64,000 nt of DNA from DAIOXA01 sp050949165 (GTDB taxonomy: Bacteria; Bacillota; Proteinivoracia; UBA4975), in contig JBMNFF010000014.1 of the NCBI GenBank assembly GCA_050949165.1, forward strand, positions 1-64,000, written 5' to 3'. The position numbers were made by a program, and so were the translations under genes. The notes beneath the pieces were generated by a model, which worked only from the letters and a program-made list of their open reading frames with translations, was not told the origin of the DNA and did not search any database. Below, piece after piece: positions 8,335-14,966 of the stretch (the stretch's first letter is position 1; every line of letters starts with the position of its first letter).

Positions 8335-8467
8335 GAGCTCCCTCCTCGTCCATAAATGCTGCCGTGACCCTGATAATATTGTACCTTTAAGAGCGGAAAA
8401 AAAAAGAGAGGGGTGACCCTCCAAAAAGTTTTGCACTGCTACCGCCCGGGCATGAGCCAACCGGAGC

Positions 8468-9421
8468 CTAAACCTCTGTGCCGGCACTGATAAAGGTGAC
8501 GCGGACACCAATATCTCCCATGAATTCCAGCTCCAGCTGGGCCTGCATCAGGGAGAGCAGGTAGCGGGCGGCCAAGAGACCCAAGCCGCCGTAACACTCC
8601 TCGGAAAGCATTCTCAGATCCTTGCCCCGGCCTTGGGGACTGTTAATCTCTACAGTGACCAGGCGCCCATCCAGACAAGCCACCTTGACGGTAAAGACCT
8701 TGTTGCTGGCCTGACGCATTAAATTTACCAGTCCCCCCAAGACCATGGCTGCATGCTCGGCGCTGCCCCGAACCGGGGGGACTTCCCCCTGTACAGCTAA
8801 ATGGTGCAGGCAACCGCGCCTGTCCAGAACCTCTTCCAGCACCCGCACCAGGTCGAATTCTTCCCGGAAAGGAGGCTCTTCGCTGAGACGGCGGACCCAG
8901 TCGCCGAATTCTTTCATGACATGGGCCTCGCGGATTGCCAGCTCCACATAGGTCTCAAGCTTGTCCGCTTTGCCTATCCGGAGGTCTCGCTGTATCATGT
9001 TCAGGCAGTTTAACACTGTAGTCAAAGGATTGTTGACCCTGTCCCCTGCTTCCAAGGCGAAGTCCTGCATAAATTTATGCATTTCCAACATGGTGGGCCG
9101 GGACATGTAGCGAGTATGGAACTTGAAGATCAGGTGGGGGGAGTCTTCGCCTGCCGGCCTTCCTTCCACGTCAAGGTTGAGGCCATTGACAACGGCCCTG
9201 GTTAGGAAAGGGGCATTATATTCCCTGACCCTGGCAGCGTATTCTGCAAGTCTCTCTCCTGCCGGCAGCTGCCGCAGGTTCTTTTTTTTGAGATTGACTT
9301 GAAACAACCAGACCGCCCATCGATTGCACCACTCTATATTATCTTCTTCATCGATGAGCAGCATCGGTGTCATTTGTTTGTCTCCCCAAAATTCCACCAA
9401 CTTGTCCAACTCCAGCAACAT
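8468..9421 (-). CDS. PAS/histidine-kinase-like protein lacking the phospho-acceptor His
   Basis: The protein has 317 residues. Residues 10-60 look like a PAS sensor (LLIDEEDNIEWCNRWAVWLF). A DHp-type helix follows with AGDRVNNPLTTVL, matching the kinase box AHE-x-NNPL except that the phosphorylated His is Asp (about residue 127). The C-terminal ATPase-like domain keeps GGLGLLAARYLL and a terminal beta strand, but the N box is poor. It is therefore probably not a working kinase; it may be a sensor or an allosteric partner, or Spo0B-like in using the fold for something else. There is no transmembrane segment and no response regulator beside it. ATG at 9421 fits the ribosome site GAGGGGGTG better than the GTG one codon earlier. 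Confidence 0.7.
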   Translation of the reverse strand: MLLELDKLVEFWGDKQMTPMLLIDEEDNIEWCNRWAVWLFQVNLKKKNLRQLPAGERLAEYAARVREYNAPFLTRAVVNGLNLDVEGRPAGEDSPHLIFKFHTRYMSRPTMLEMHKFMQDFALEAGDRVNNPLTTVLNCLNMIQRDLRIGKADKLETYVELAIREAHVMKEFGDWVRRLSEEPPFREEFDLVRVLEEVLDRRGCLHHLAVQGEVPPVRGSAEHAAMVLGGLVNLMRQASNKVFTVKVACLDGRLVTVEINSPQGRGKDLRMLSEECYGGLGLLAARYLLSLMQAQLELEFMGDIGVRVTFISAGTEV

Positions 9422-9524
9422 CACCCCCTCGTGCTAATAGTTAATATTCGCCAGAGGGGCGGTGTTTCCTGTAAAAATTATCGACAATTTGCCAAGTTTT
9501 TTCGACAAAAAGCGCTATTCTCTT

Positions 9525-10445
9525 TTAACACAGGACTTTGATTGCTCCGGGCATCAGCCGGAAGTGCACCGGCGTCAGACCCGGCAGCTCGCCGTCCAAT
9601 TCGATGAGCAGGGGCTGTTTGCCGCTGACCCGCACTTCCTGAACCGGATGCAGGGAGATTTTCGGATGATTGAGGTGGGTGCCCTTGTAGATCCTGGCCA
9701 GGTTGAACAGCAAAGCGATCTTGGTCATGCCCCGGATCACCACCAGGTTCATCTTGCCGTCGTCGATCCGGGCCATGGGCGCCAGCTGCATGCCGCCGCC
9801 GAAGTACTGGCCGTTGGCCACCGCTGCCAGGACCAGGGAACCCTCGTAGACCAACTCGCCATCGGCCTCCACCCGGGCCTGGACATTTTTGTAGCTGAGA
9901 ATGGACCAGAGGGTGCCGTAGAGATAGGAGAGGAACCCCCCGGAGGATTTTGAGGTATGGTTGACCCGATTGACCACAGTGGCCCCCAGGCCGGAATCGG
10001 CGATGTTGGCAAACCAGCGCCGGGCGGCGTCGCCATCCTTGCCCTGATAATCGGCCAATACCAGGTCCATGGGCTGCTCCCGGTTCCGGGCGAGCACCTC
10101 CACTGCCCCCTGATAGTCCTTGGGAATTCCCAGGGTCCTGATCAGGTCGCAGCCGGTGCCCCGGGAGATTATCCCCAGGCGGGCCTGGGGGTTAATGGGT
10201 TGCTCGCCTTCGAAGAAGCCGTTGACCACTTCGTTGACAGTGCCATCGCCGCCCACCGCCACGATGGTGGTCTTGCCCTGTTTCAGGGCGTTCCTGACCA
10301 GAGTCGGGGCCTGGAAGGCAGCTGTGGTCATCTGGTATTCAAATTTAAGGCCCTTGGCTTCCATGGCAGCGGCAATTTGCGGCCAAACTTCCCTGGTGGT
10401 GCCATTGGCCGCGACGGGGTTGACCAGAACAAAAATATTATCCAT
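9525..10445 (-). CDS. YegS/BmrU-type lipid (diacylglycerol) kinase
   Basis: A 306-residue member of the diacylglycerol kinase catalytic family, which phosphorylates membrane lipids such as diacylglycerol or phosphatidylglycerol at the inner membrane face. Marks seen are LVNPVAANG at residues 6-14, the nucleotide-binding VGGDGTVNEVVNG around 65-77, and RGTGCDLIRTLGIP (the usual GTGND motif reads GTGCD). The C-terminal beta domain carries GQYFGGGMQLAP and IELDGE. The start at ATG 10445 begins at the conserved segment; a weak AAGGGTG lies upstream and the longer frame to 10559 is not conserved. It stands alone between a sensor-like gene and DUF1893. Confidence 0.87.
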   Translation of the reverse strand: MDNIFVLVNPVAANGTTREVWPQIAAAMEAKGLKFEYQMTTAAFQAPTLVRNALKQGKTTIVAVGGDGTVNEVVNGFFEGEQPINPQARLGIISRGTGCDLIRTLGIPKDYQGAVEVLARNREQPMDLVLADYQGKDGDAARRWFANIADSGLGATVVNRVNHTSKSSGGFLSYLYGTLWSILSYKNVQARVEADGELVYEGSLVLAAVANGQYFGGGMQLAPMARIDDGKMNLVVIRGMTKIALLFNLARIYKGTHLNHPKISLHPVQEVRVSGKQPLLIELDGELPGLTPVHFRLMPGAIKVLC

Positions 10446-10522
10446 AATCAGTGCGCACCCTTTCGGAATCTTGATTTGGTCAAAGATTCGACAAAAAACC
10501 AGGGAAAACCTGCCTGAGCAAT

Positions 10523-10565
10523 AAAAAAGGCCGGCGGAGGGGCTTTTCCCTCCGACCAAGCCGGT
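10523..10565 (-). terminator. Terminator after the DUF1893 gene
   Basis: A minus-strand two-part stem (CCGGC...GCCGG around GGAGGG...CCCTCC) followed by six T's lies just after the DUF1893 stop. Confidence 0.75.
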
Positions 10566-10582
10566 TAATGTTGGGTATAGTA

Positions 10583-11026
10583 TTAGTGCATTTGAAGTAC
10601 GATAGCTCCTTGATGCAGTTCTTGCAGAAAATGGCGGATGGCCATCACTCCCTTTTCAGGAACGGCGGTGAACTCCGTGATGGCTTCCACGGGACAGTGC
10701 CCCATCCCGCGGCTGTCCAGGATGAAGGGAACGATTTTCCGGGCGCAGTAGAGGGTTCCCGCAGTGGTCAGGACCTCCACGGCCTCTTGGCTCATGATGG
10801 GAGTGTAGAGGGAGGTTACCTCCCCGGTAACGGCGATCATGGCGGCAGCCCGGCCGATAACCTTGTCGGCAACGGCGCTGCCAGGCAGGACATTGTTGTC
10901 CAGGGCTTCCAGCAGGGGCGCAATTCCCGACATGCGGCTGGCAAACAGGGGTCTTCCATCCCGGACCACCACCAGGGAATTGCCCTCCTCCAGCATCTTG
11001 GCCGCCAGCTTCAGGTCACCGCTCAT
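10583..11026 (-). CDS. DUF1893 family protein
   Basis: A 147-residue cytoplasmic protein of the DUF1893 family (deaminase-like alpha/beta fold in solved members; function unknown). Visible features are LVVVRDGRPLFASRMSGIAPL near the N-terminus, DKVIGRAAAMI in the middle, and CPVEAI with a preceding RGMGHC, which places two Cys/His residues close together. ATG at 11026 (MSGDLKLAAK) is the likeliest start, with AGGGGG upstream; it overlaps the last 11 bases of the small ORF before it, suggesting translational coupling. It ends at a strong terminator. Confidence 0.75.
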   Translation of the reverse strand: MSGDLKLAAKMLEEGNSLVVVRDGRPLFASRMSGIAPLLEALDNNVLPGSAVADKVIGRAAAMIAVTGEVTSLYTPIMSQEAVEVLTTAGTLYCARKIVPFILDSRGMGHCPVEAITEFTAVPEKGVMAIRHFLQELHQGAIVLQMH

Positions 11027-11216
11027 TCCAATGCCCCCTGCATCGTCCCCCCAGGGACCCATTCCAAGAGCCCGCCCTGTCTGCGCTCCGAAAAAGCGCT
11101 TTACCCCGAGAAATGGCGCCCGCGGCCGCCCTCAGGGGATGCGGTATGTTCAGAATGACGTGGAGCAGCCCCGCGGCACAGAGCAGGGAACTCCAGGTCA
11201 GAAAAAGATAAAACAT
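11016..11216 (-). CDS. Possible 66-residue membrane-anchored small protein
   Basis: An ORF of 66 codons with a strong ribosome site (GAGGAGGT, 12 bases or less before ATG 11216). Residues 2-23 form one hydrophobic segment (FYLFLTWSSLLCAAGLLHVIL), and the rest is short and basic (SRGKALFRSADR). It overlaps the DUF1893 start by 11 bases, as coupled operon genes do. No family was recognised. The low-complexity Gly/Arg tail leaves open that only the ribosome site and membrane segment are meaningful, or that the gene has lost its true end. Confidence 0.4.
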   Translation of the reverse strand: MFYLFLTWSSLLCAAGLLHVILNIPHPLRAAAGAISRGKALFRSADRAGSWNGSLGGRCRGHWNER

Positions 11217-11322
11217 CTGATGACCTCCTCGCATGATGATAGACATCACTATATCAATTCTCTTTGCCCAGGGATAATCCTGCCCCCGGCGACTGTGTAA
11301 ATTATGGCAAAGCCGCCGCAGA

Positions 11323-11505
11323 TCAGCAGTAATCCGGCGGCGGCAGTTGCCCCTGGAGTTCGATGAGCCCGGCCTTTTCCAGCTCTCTCACCACTTCGAA
11401 GAGGGAATCCTTTTTGTGGCTGGGCAGCTCCCGGACAAAGAGGTTCAATTCCCGGGGCGAGGTCAACAGGCGAAAGCGCACATCGGCAAAGCGGATCTCC
11501 TTCAT
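11323..11505 (-). CDS. Small conserved-looking protein, unknown
   Basis: A 60-residue protein beginning MKEIRFADVRFRLLTSPRE, with AAGGAGGG eight bases before ATG 11505. It has two predicted helices (LNLFVRELPSHKKDSLFEVVRELEKAGLI) and a Pro-rich end finishing PPPDYC. The start overlaps the stop of the preceding gene by four bases (ATGA), a classic coupled arrangement. Coding potential is good and the neighbouring unknown gene supports a real two-gene unit. No function can be given. Confidence 0.6.
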   Translation of the reverse strand: MKEIRFADVRFRLLTSPRELNLFVRELPSHKKDSLFEVVRELEKAGLIELQGQLPPPDYC

Positions 11506-11891
11506 GCTTTCCCTCCTTGAACCGGCTGCAAATGGCGCTGGAGGTGGGCCCGGGTCAGCCAGAGGCAGAAGTCCACCACGGCGCTGTTCCAGTAACGGCA
11601 GTGTAGGTAAAGGGCGTGGGGCAGATGCCGGGGCCAGGCCTCCACATAGATTATGTTGTCGGGGTGCCGGCTGACCAGAACCCACACCCAGGCCTCGCTG
11701 CCGTCACAGCATTCCAGCTTATAACTGGGATTGCCAAACCGGGCCAGCACCATCTGCAGACAATATTCTGCATCCCACTGGCAGCAGAGGCTGCGCAACT
11801 GGGGAGAAATTGTCCGGAAGGGCACCCGGGCCAAATCGCCAACGGTCCTGGCGTTGGCACTCCGCAAAACCCGAAAATTCTCTAACCGCAT
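11502..11891 (-). CDS. Hypothetical protein, unknown family
   Basis: A 129-residue soluble protein with GGGAGGTG before ATG 11891. It is rich in aromatic residues and Cys (WDAEYCLQMVLARFG, LECCDGSEAWVWVLVSR, YLHCRYWNSAVVDFCLWL), but the Cys are not in a clear metal-binding spacing. It overlaps the next small gene by four bases. No domain was recognised. The regular codon use and the ribosome site argue that it is real. Confidence 0.6.
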   Translation of the reverse strand: MRLENFRVLRSANARTVGDLARVPFRTISPQLRSLCCQWDAEYCLQMVLARFGNPSYKLECCDGSEAWVWVLVSRHPDNIIYVEAWPRHLPHALYLHCRYWNSAVVDFCLWLTRAHLQRHLQPVQGGKA

Positions 11892-11956
11892 GGCGCACCT
11901 CCCCGCTCTTGTTCAGGGTTAGTATGCGCACCAATTGGCAGTATATTCCATGAGGG

Positions 11957-12232
11957 TCAGAGAATCTGCAAATCTGTGCCCACCACTTCCGCCCCGGCCC
12001 CTTCGGCAATTCCCAGCATGCTTTCCAGGATTCGGGAAGGAGCGTCGGGATCGGGGCCCACCCAGGCCGCCGCCAGGCGGGCACGGCCATGCACATCATG
12101 ATAATCCGCTTCATATACTGATAGGTTGTGGTTGCGGCGAATGCGGCTGAGCACCGACTGAATCACCCGCCGCTTCTCCTTGAGGGAATGGGCCTGGAGG
12201 CGCAGGTCCACTATAAACAGGGCGACGACCAT
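11957..12232 (-). CDS. DUF503 (YlxP-like) family protein
   Basis: A 91-residue protein starting MVVALFIVDLRLQAHSLKEKRRV, the signature of the DUF503/YlxP family. The family is small, ferredoxin-fold-like, and often encoded near ribosome-binding factor A in Bacillota; its function is unknown. The C-terminal block AEGAGAEVVGTDLQIL is also typical. ATG 12232 has GGAAGGTGG upstream; the longer frame to 12310 crosses non-coding sequence. Here it lies away from rbfA. Confidence 0.85.
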   Translation of the reverse strand: MVVALFIVDLRLQAHSLKEKRRVIQSVLSRIRRNHNLSVYEADYHDVHGRARLAAAWVGPDPDAPSRILESMLGIAEGAGAEVVGTDLQIL

Positions 12233-12352
12233 GAATACCACCTTCCTTGAGCCAATTGTACATTCTCGGGCGGCGCCTGACAAATTCCCGCGCCGGGATG
12301 GCGCAAGCACCTGGGGTATGATAAACTGGGAATACCATTAGGAGGTGTTTAC

Positions 12353-12673
12353 TTGATAAAGGAAAAGGCCAGAGAACTTGCGGCCGCCATAAAGGAAACC
12401 GAAGAGTTCAAGGGACTGCAATCCGCCCGGGCCCGGGTAAAACTAGACCCCACCGCCTTCGATCTCCTGACCAAACTCCAGCAAACCCAAGCCAGGATCA
12501 TCGGCCTGCAGCAGCAGGGCCAGCCCATTACCCAGGAAATAGTTGAGGAACTGCGCACCCTGGAAGAGCAAATGCAATTGAACCTGACCCTGCGCAATAT
12601 GGTGGAAGCCCAACAGAAATTCGAAGATATGATGGACGAAGTAAACCAGGTCTTGGCTGAAAACCTAGGCTGA
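12353..12673 (+). CDS. YlbF/YmcA family protein (DUF964)
   Basis: A 106-residue, almost entirely helical protein of the YlbF/YmcA group. In Bacillus the family members YlbF, YmcA and YaaT form a complex that affects RNase Y mRNA processing, sporulation and competence. Residues 1-60 carry the family pattern KEKARELAAAIKETEEFKGLQSARARV, and the C-terminal helices QKFEDMMDEVNQVLAENL fit. The start is TTG at 12353, 6 bases after AGGAGGTG, an unusual but clear choice because no ATG or GTG is available at the domain start. It is a single gene and ends at a strong hairpin. Confidence 0.82.
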   Translation: MIKEKARELAAAIKETEEFKGLQSARARVKLDPTAFDLLTKLQQTQARIIGLQQQGQPITQEIVEELRTLEEQMQLNLTLRNMVEAQQKFEDMMDEVNQVLAENLG

Positions 12674-12679
12674 AACGCC

Positions 12680-12727
12680 GGGGACGGGACTTTTCGTTTC
12701 AATAAACGAAGAGTCCCGTCCCTTTTT
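12680..12727. terminator. Bidirectional terminator between convergent genes
   Basis: A long inverted repeat with arms GGGACGGGAC..TTCGTTT and AAACGAA..GTCCCGTCCC around a short loop is followed by five T's on the + strand. It separates the YlbF-like gene from the convergent beta-propeller gene. Its GGGGACG core matches the palindromes at 36929 and 59013. Confidence 0.8.
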
Positions 12728-14062
12728 CTACAGGGCCAGTTGCTTGATATATACCTTGCCCTGGTTTGAATAGATGAAAAACTGGTTGACCATCCCCAGA
12801 AGGGTGTAATCCTGGGCTTCCCGGGCCAGTACCTTGGCGTCGAAGCCGGGGCTCAGGCGCAGGAGATCGTTGCCCACCAGGGCGATGAGGACCCCCTCCT
12901 GCCACAGGTGTTGGCTGGCGCAATTGAGCTGATGAACTTTGTCATTGGCCACGTCAAAATAGATGAGGTGCTCGCCATTTTCCCCGGCGGCGGCCAGGAC
13001 GGCCTCGGAGGTGGCATAGAGCAGGCGCCAGCGGTTCCAGTTGCCGGGGAGGTCGGCCAGGGGCCGGGGGCCGGTTTCCTTGTCCCACCCCCACAGGGTC
13101 TTCCAGGTGGGTCCAAAGTAATTGTCCTCGCCGCCCAGGAAGTAAAGGGTGTCGCTGTTGCCGGACCAGACGGGCGTCCCCGGGACGATGTCGGCGATGG
13201 GCAGGACGGTGGATTTGCCGTAGGGATCCAACACGCCCAACACCCCGTCCTGAAGCCAGGCAACCTGGGTGCGCGGGGCGTTCCAGACAAATTCCTGATC
13301 CTGGGTGAGCCGCCGTTCAAAGCCAGTCTCGAGATCCACCAGGGAAGAACCGCCTCCGAGGATGGGATACATATACCATTTGCTGCGGGCAACGCCGCCT
13401 GCCCAGCGGGGCCAGGCCTCGGCGACGGGATTGACGATTTCATACTTGGGTTTGCCCGCCACCGTCTTGCCGCTGAGGGCATCGGTGACGGAGGGACCCG
13501 AAATGGGACCAATGTACCAGGTTTCGCCGGACCACCACAGGGGCCGGCGGCGCAGGCCTTGGGGCACCCAAGCATGGGACTCCCAGGCTATTTCCGGCTT
13601 GCCCTCTGCCAGGTCCACCAGAACCCAGCTGAAATTGCCCTGATCGTCGCTGGCGGACAGCAGGGCATGGGGCCAGGCAAAGGTTTCCAGCTTAGGTTGA
13701 GAACCCCGGAATTGAATGCCTCCCAGGTCGTTGACGCTGCGGGTGTGGAGGTCGAGGATATAGAATCCCAGAATTCCGTTGGCCCAGTCCAGGGCCAGGA
13801 TTTGCCAATCTTCTTGGGGAATGGCAAAGAAGCCCAGGATCTCGCCCAGGCCCTCCAGGCAGATATCTCCCCCTTCGGGGTTGAGCTGGGGCGCCCGGGG
13901 ATTGATGGTGCCCGCCACCTCGGTCCACAGGGACACAGCTTTGGGCGGATTGAGGGAAATTCCGGTGCCGCCGACATTCTGACAGCCTTGGGAAAGGACC
14001 ACCGCAGCCAGGATGAGGATCAGCATGACCGGAATCAGGATTAGTGATATTTGCTTTTTCAA
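12728..14062 (-). CDS. Exported beta-propeller-like (WD40/TolB-type) lipoprotein, unknown role
   Basis: A 444-residue protein with a membrane-spanning signal at residues 5-27 and a Cys at 27 (VVLSQGC), a slightly atypical lipobox. The rest is a series of about 40-60-residue units with recurring tryptophan-rich strands (ILALDWANGILGFY, PLWWSGETWYIGP, PVWSGNSDTLYFLGG), which suggests a six- or seven-bladed propeller exposed on the cell surface. The start is a TTG at 14062 with GGAAGG upstream. It lies between the YlbF-like gene and the formate dehydrogenase operon with its own terminator; no functional link is evident. Confidence 0.65.
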   Translation of the reverse strand: MKKQISLILIPVMLILILAAVVLSQGCQNVGGTGISLNPPKAVSLWTEVAGTINPRAPQLNPEGGDICLEGLGEILGFFAIPQEDWQILALDWANGILGFYILDLHTRSVNDLGGIQFRGSQPKLETFAWPHALLSASDDQGNFSWVLVDLAEGKPEIAWESHAWVPQGLRRRPLWWSGETWYIGPISGPSVTDALSGKTVAGKPKYEIVNPVAEAWPRWAGGVARSKWYMYPILGGGSSLVDLETGFERRLTQDQEFVWNAPRTQVAWLQDGVLGVLDPYGKSTVLPIADIVPGTPVWSGNSDTLYFLGGEDNYFGPTWKTLWGWDKETGPRPLADLPGNWNRWRLLYATSEAVLAAAGENGEHLIYFDVANDKVHQLNCASQHLWQEGVLIALVGNDLLRLSPGFDAKVLAREAQDYTLLGMVNQFFIYSNQGKVYIKQLAL

Positions 14063-14144
14063 GCGGACCTTCCCCCCTATTAGAATTTGTTTATATTACT
14101 TTGTTCGCCCCTCGGGGGGAATTTCCTGTCGGTTGATGCTGAAA

Positions 14145-14173
14145 AAGAAAAAAAAACCGGGGGCCGAGGCCCC
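14145..14173 (-). terminator. Terminator of the formate dehydrogenase operon
   Basis: A GGGGGCC/GGCCCCC stem followed by nine T's on the minus strand lies just after the fdhB stop. Confidence 0.85.
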
Positions 14174-14182
14174 CTCTTGATT

Positions 14183-14965
14183 TCAGATGGCATTGCTCTT
14201 TTCCATTTTGCCCTCAATTCTCTTGCCCCGCCAGCGCAGGAAGGCCAGCATTGCCCCCGAGACCAGGCCCAGGGAGGCCAGCCTGCGAATGGGCAGCTTG
14301 GCCGCCTGCCAGAACCAGGTGGCGGCGGTGTATTTGGGATTTTCCGGCAGTCCGTAAGAGGCGGGGAGCTGGGTGAGGATGTAAACCCGGCCCAGGCCGC
14401 CCATTTCCGTCTCTCCGTACAAGCAGGCCAGGTGGAAGCCCTTTTCCTTCAGTTCCTCCACCCGCTCCTTGGCCTTGGCCAGGAGTTCTTTGCGCTCGCC
14501 GTACTCCAGGGCCCCGTTGGGGCAGGTGGCGACGCAGGCCGGCTTGAGGCCATTGCTGGTTCTGTCAATACAGCCGGTGCATTTGCCCATCTTATTGGCT
14601 TCCTTGCTCAGGTGGGGGACATTGAAGGGACAGTGTTCTACGCAGAGGCCGCAGCCGCCGCACTTGTCCACATCATGCCAGACGGTGCCGTCCTTGAGGT
14701 GCTGCACCGCTCCCAGGGGACATACCTGGACGCAGGCCGCATCGCTGCAGTGCATGCAGGCGTACTTGGCGAAGAGCCAGCGGCCCTGTTCGGTTTCGGA
14801 AAAGACCAGGTGGGTCCAGGTGTGAGGCTGCAAGGTGGGCGGGTTGGTGTATGTCCCCCGGAACTTGGTAACGCTTGCCGGCAACTGGTTCCAGTCCTTG
14901 CAGGCCACCTGGCAACCCCGGCAGGCCATACACTTGTGGGTGTCAATCAGGACGATCTTGGCCAT
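14183..14965 (-). CDS. fdhB: Formate dehydrogenase iron-sulfur (beta) subunit
   Basis: A 260-residue ferredoxin-like subunit that carries electrons from the catalytic subunit toward the membrane. Four 4Fe-4S binding motifs are visible: CMACRGCQVAC (residues 12-22), CMHCSDAACVQVCP (about 71-84), CGGCGLCVEHCP (about 101-112) and CTGCIDR with the later CVATCP. A hydrophobic segment near residues 223-243 (LASLGLVSGAMLAFL) matches the C-terminal anchor helix of FdnH-type subunits. Its ATG lies one base past the fdhA stop, so the two are cotranslated. No cytochrome b (gamma) gene follows, so the quinone-side partner is missing here or encoded elsewhere. Confidence 0.93.
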   Translation of the reverse strand: MAKIVLIDTHKCMACRGCQVACKDWNQLPASVTKFRGTYTNPPTLQPHTWTHLVFSETEQGRWLFAKYACMHCSDAACVQVCPLGAVQHLKDGTVWHDVDKCGGCGLCVEHCPFNVPHLSKEANKMGKCTGCIDRTSNGLKPACVATCPNGALEYGERKELLAKAKERVEELKEKGFHLACLYGETEMGGLGRVYILTQLPASYGLPENPKYTAATWFWQAAKLPIRRLASLGLVSGAMLAFLRWRGKRIEGKMEKSNAI

Positions 14966-14966
14966 C

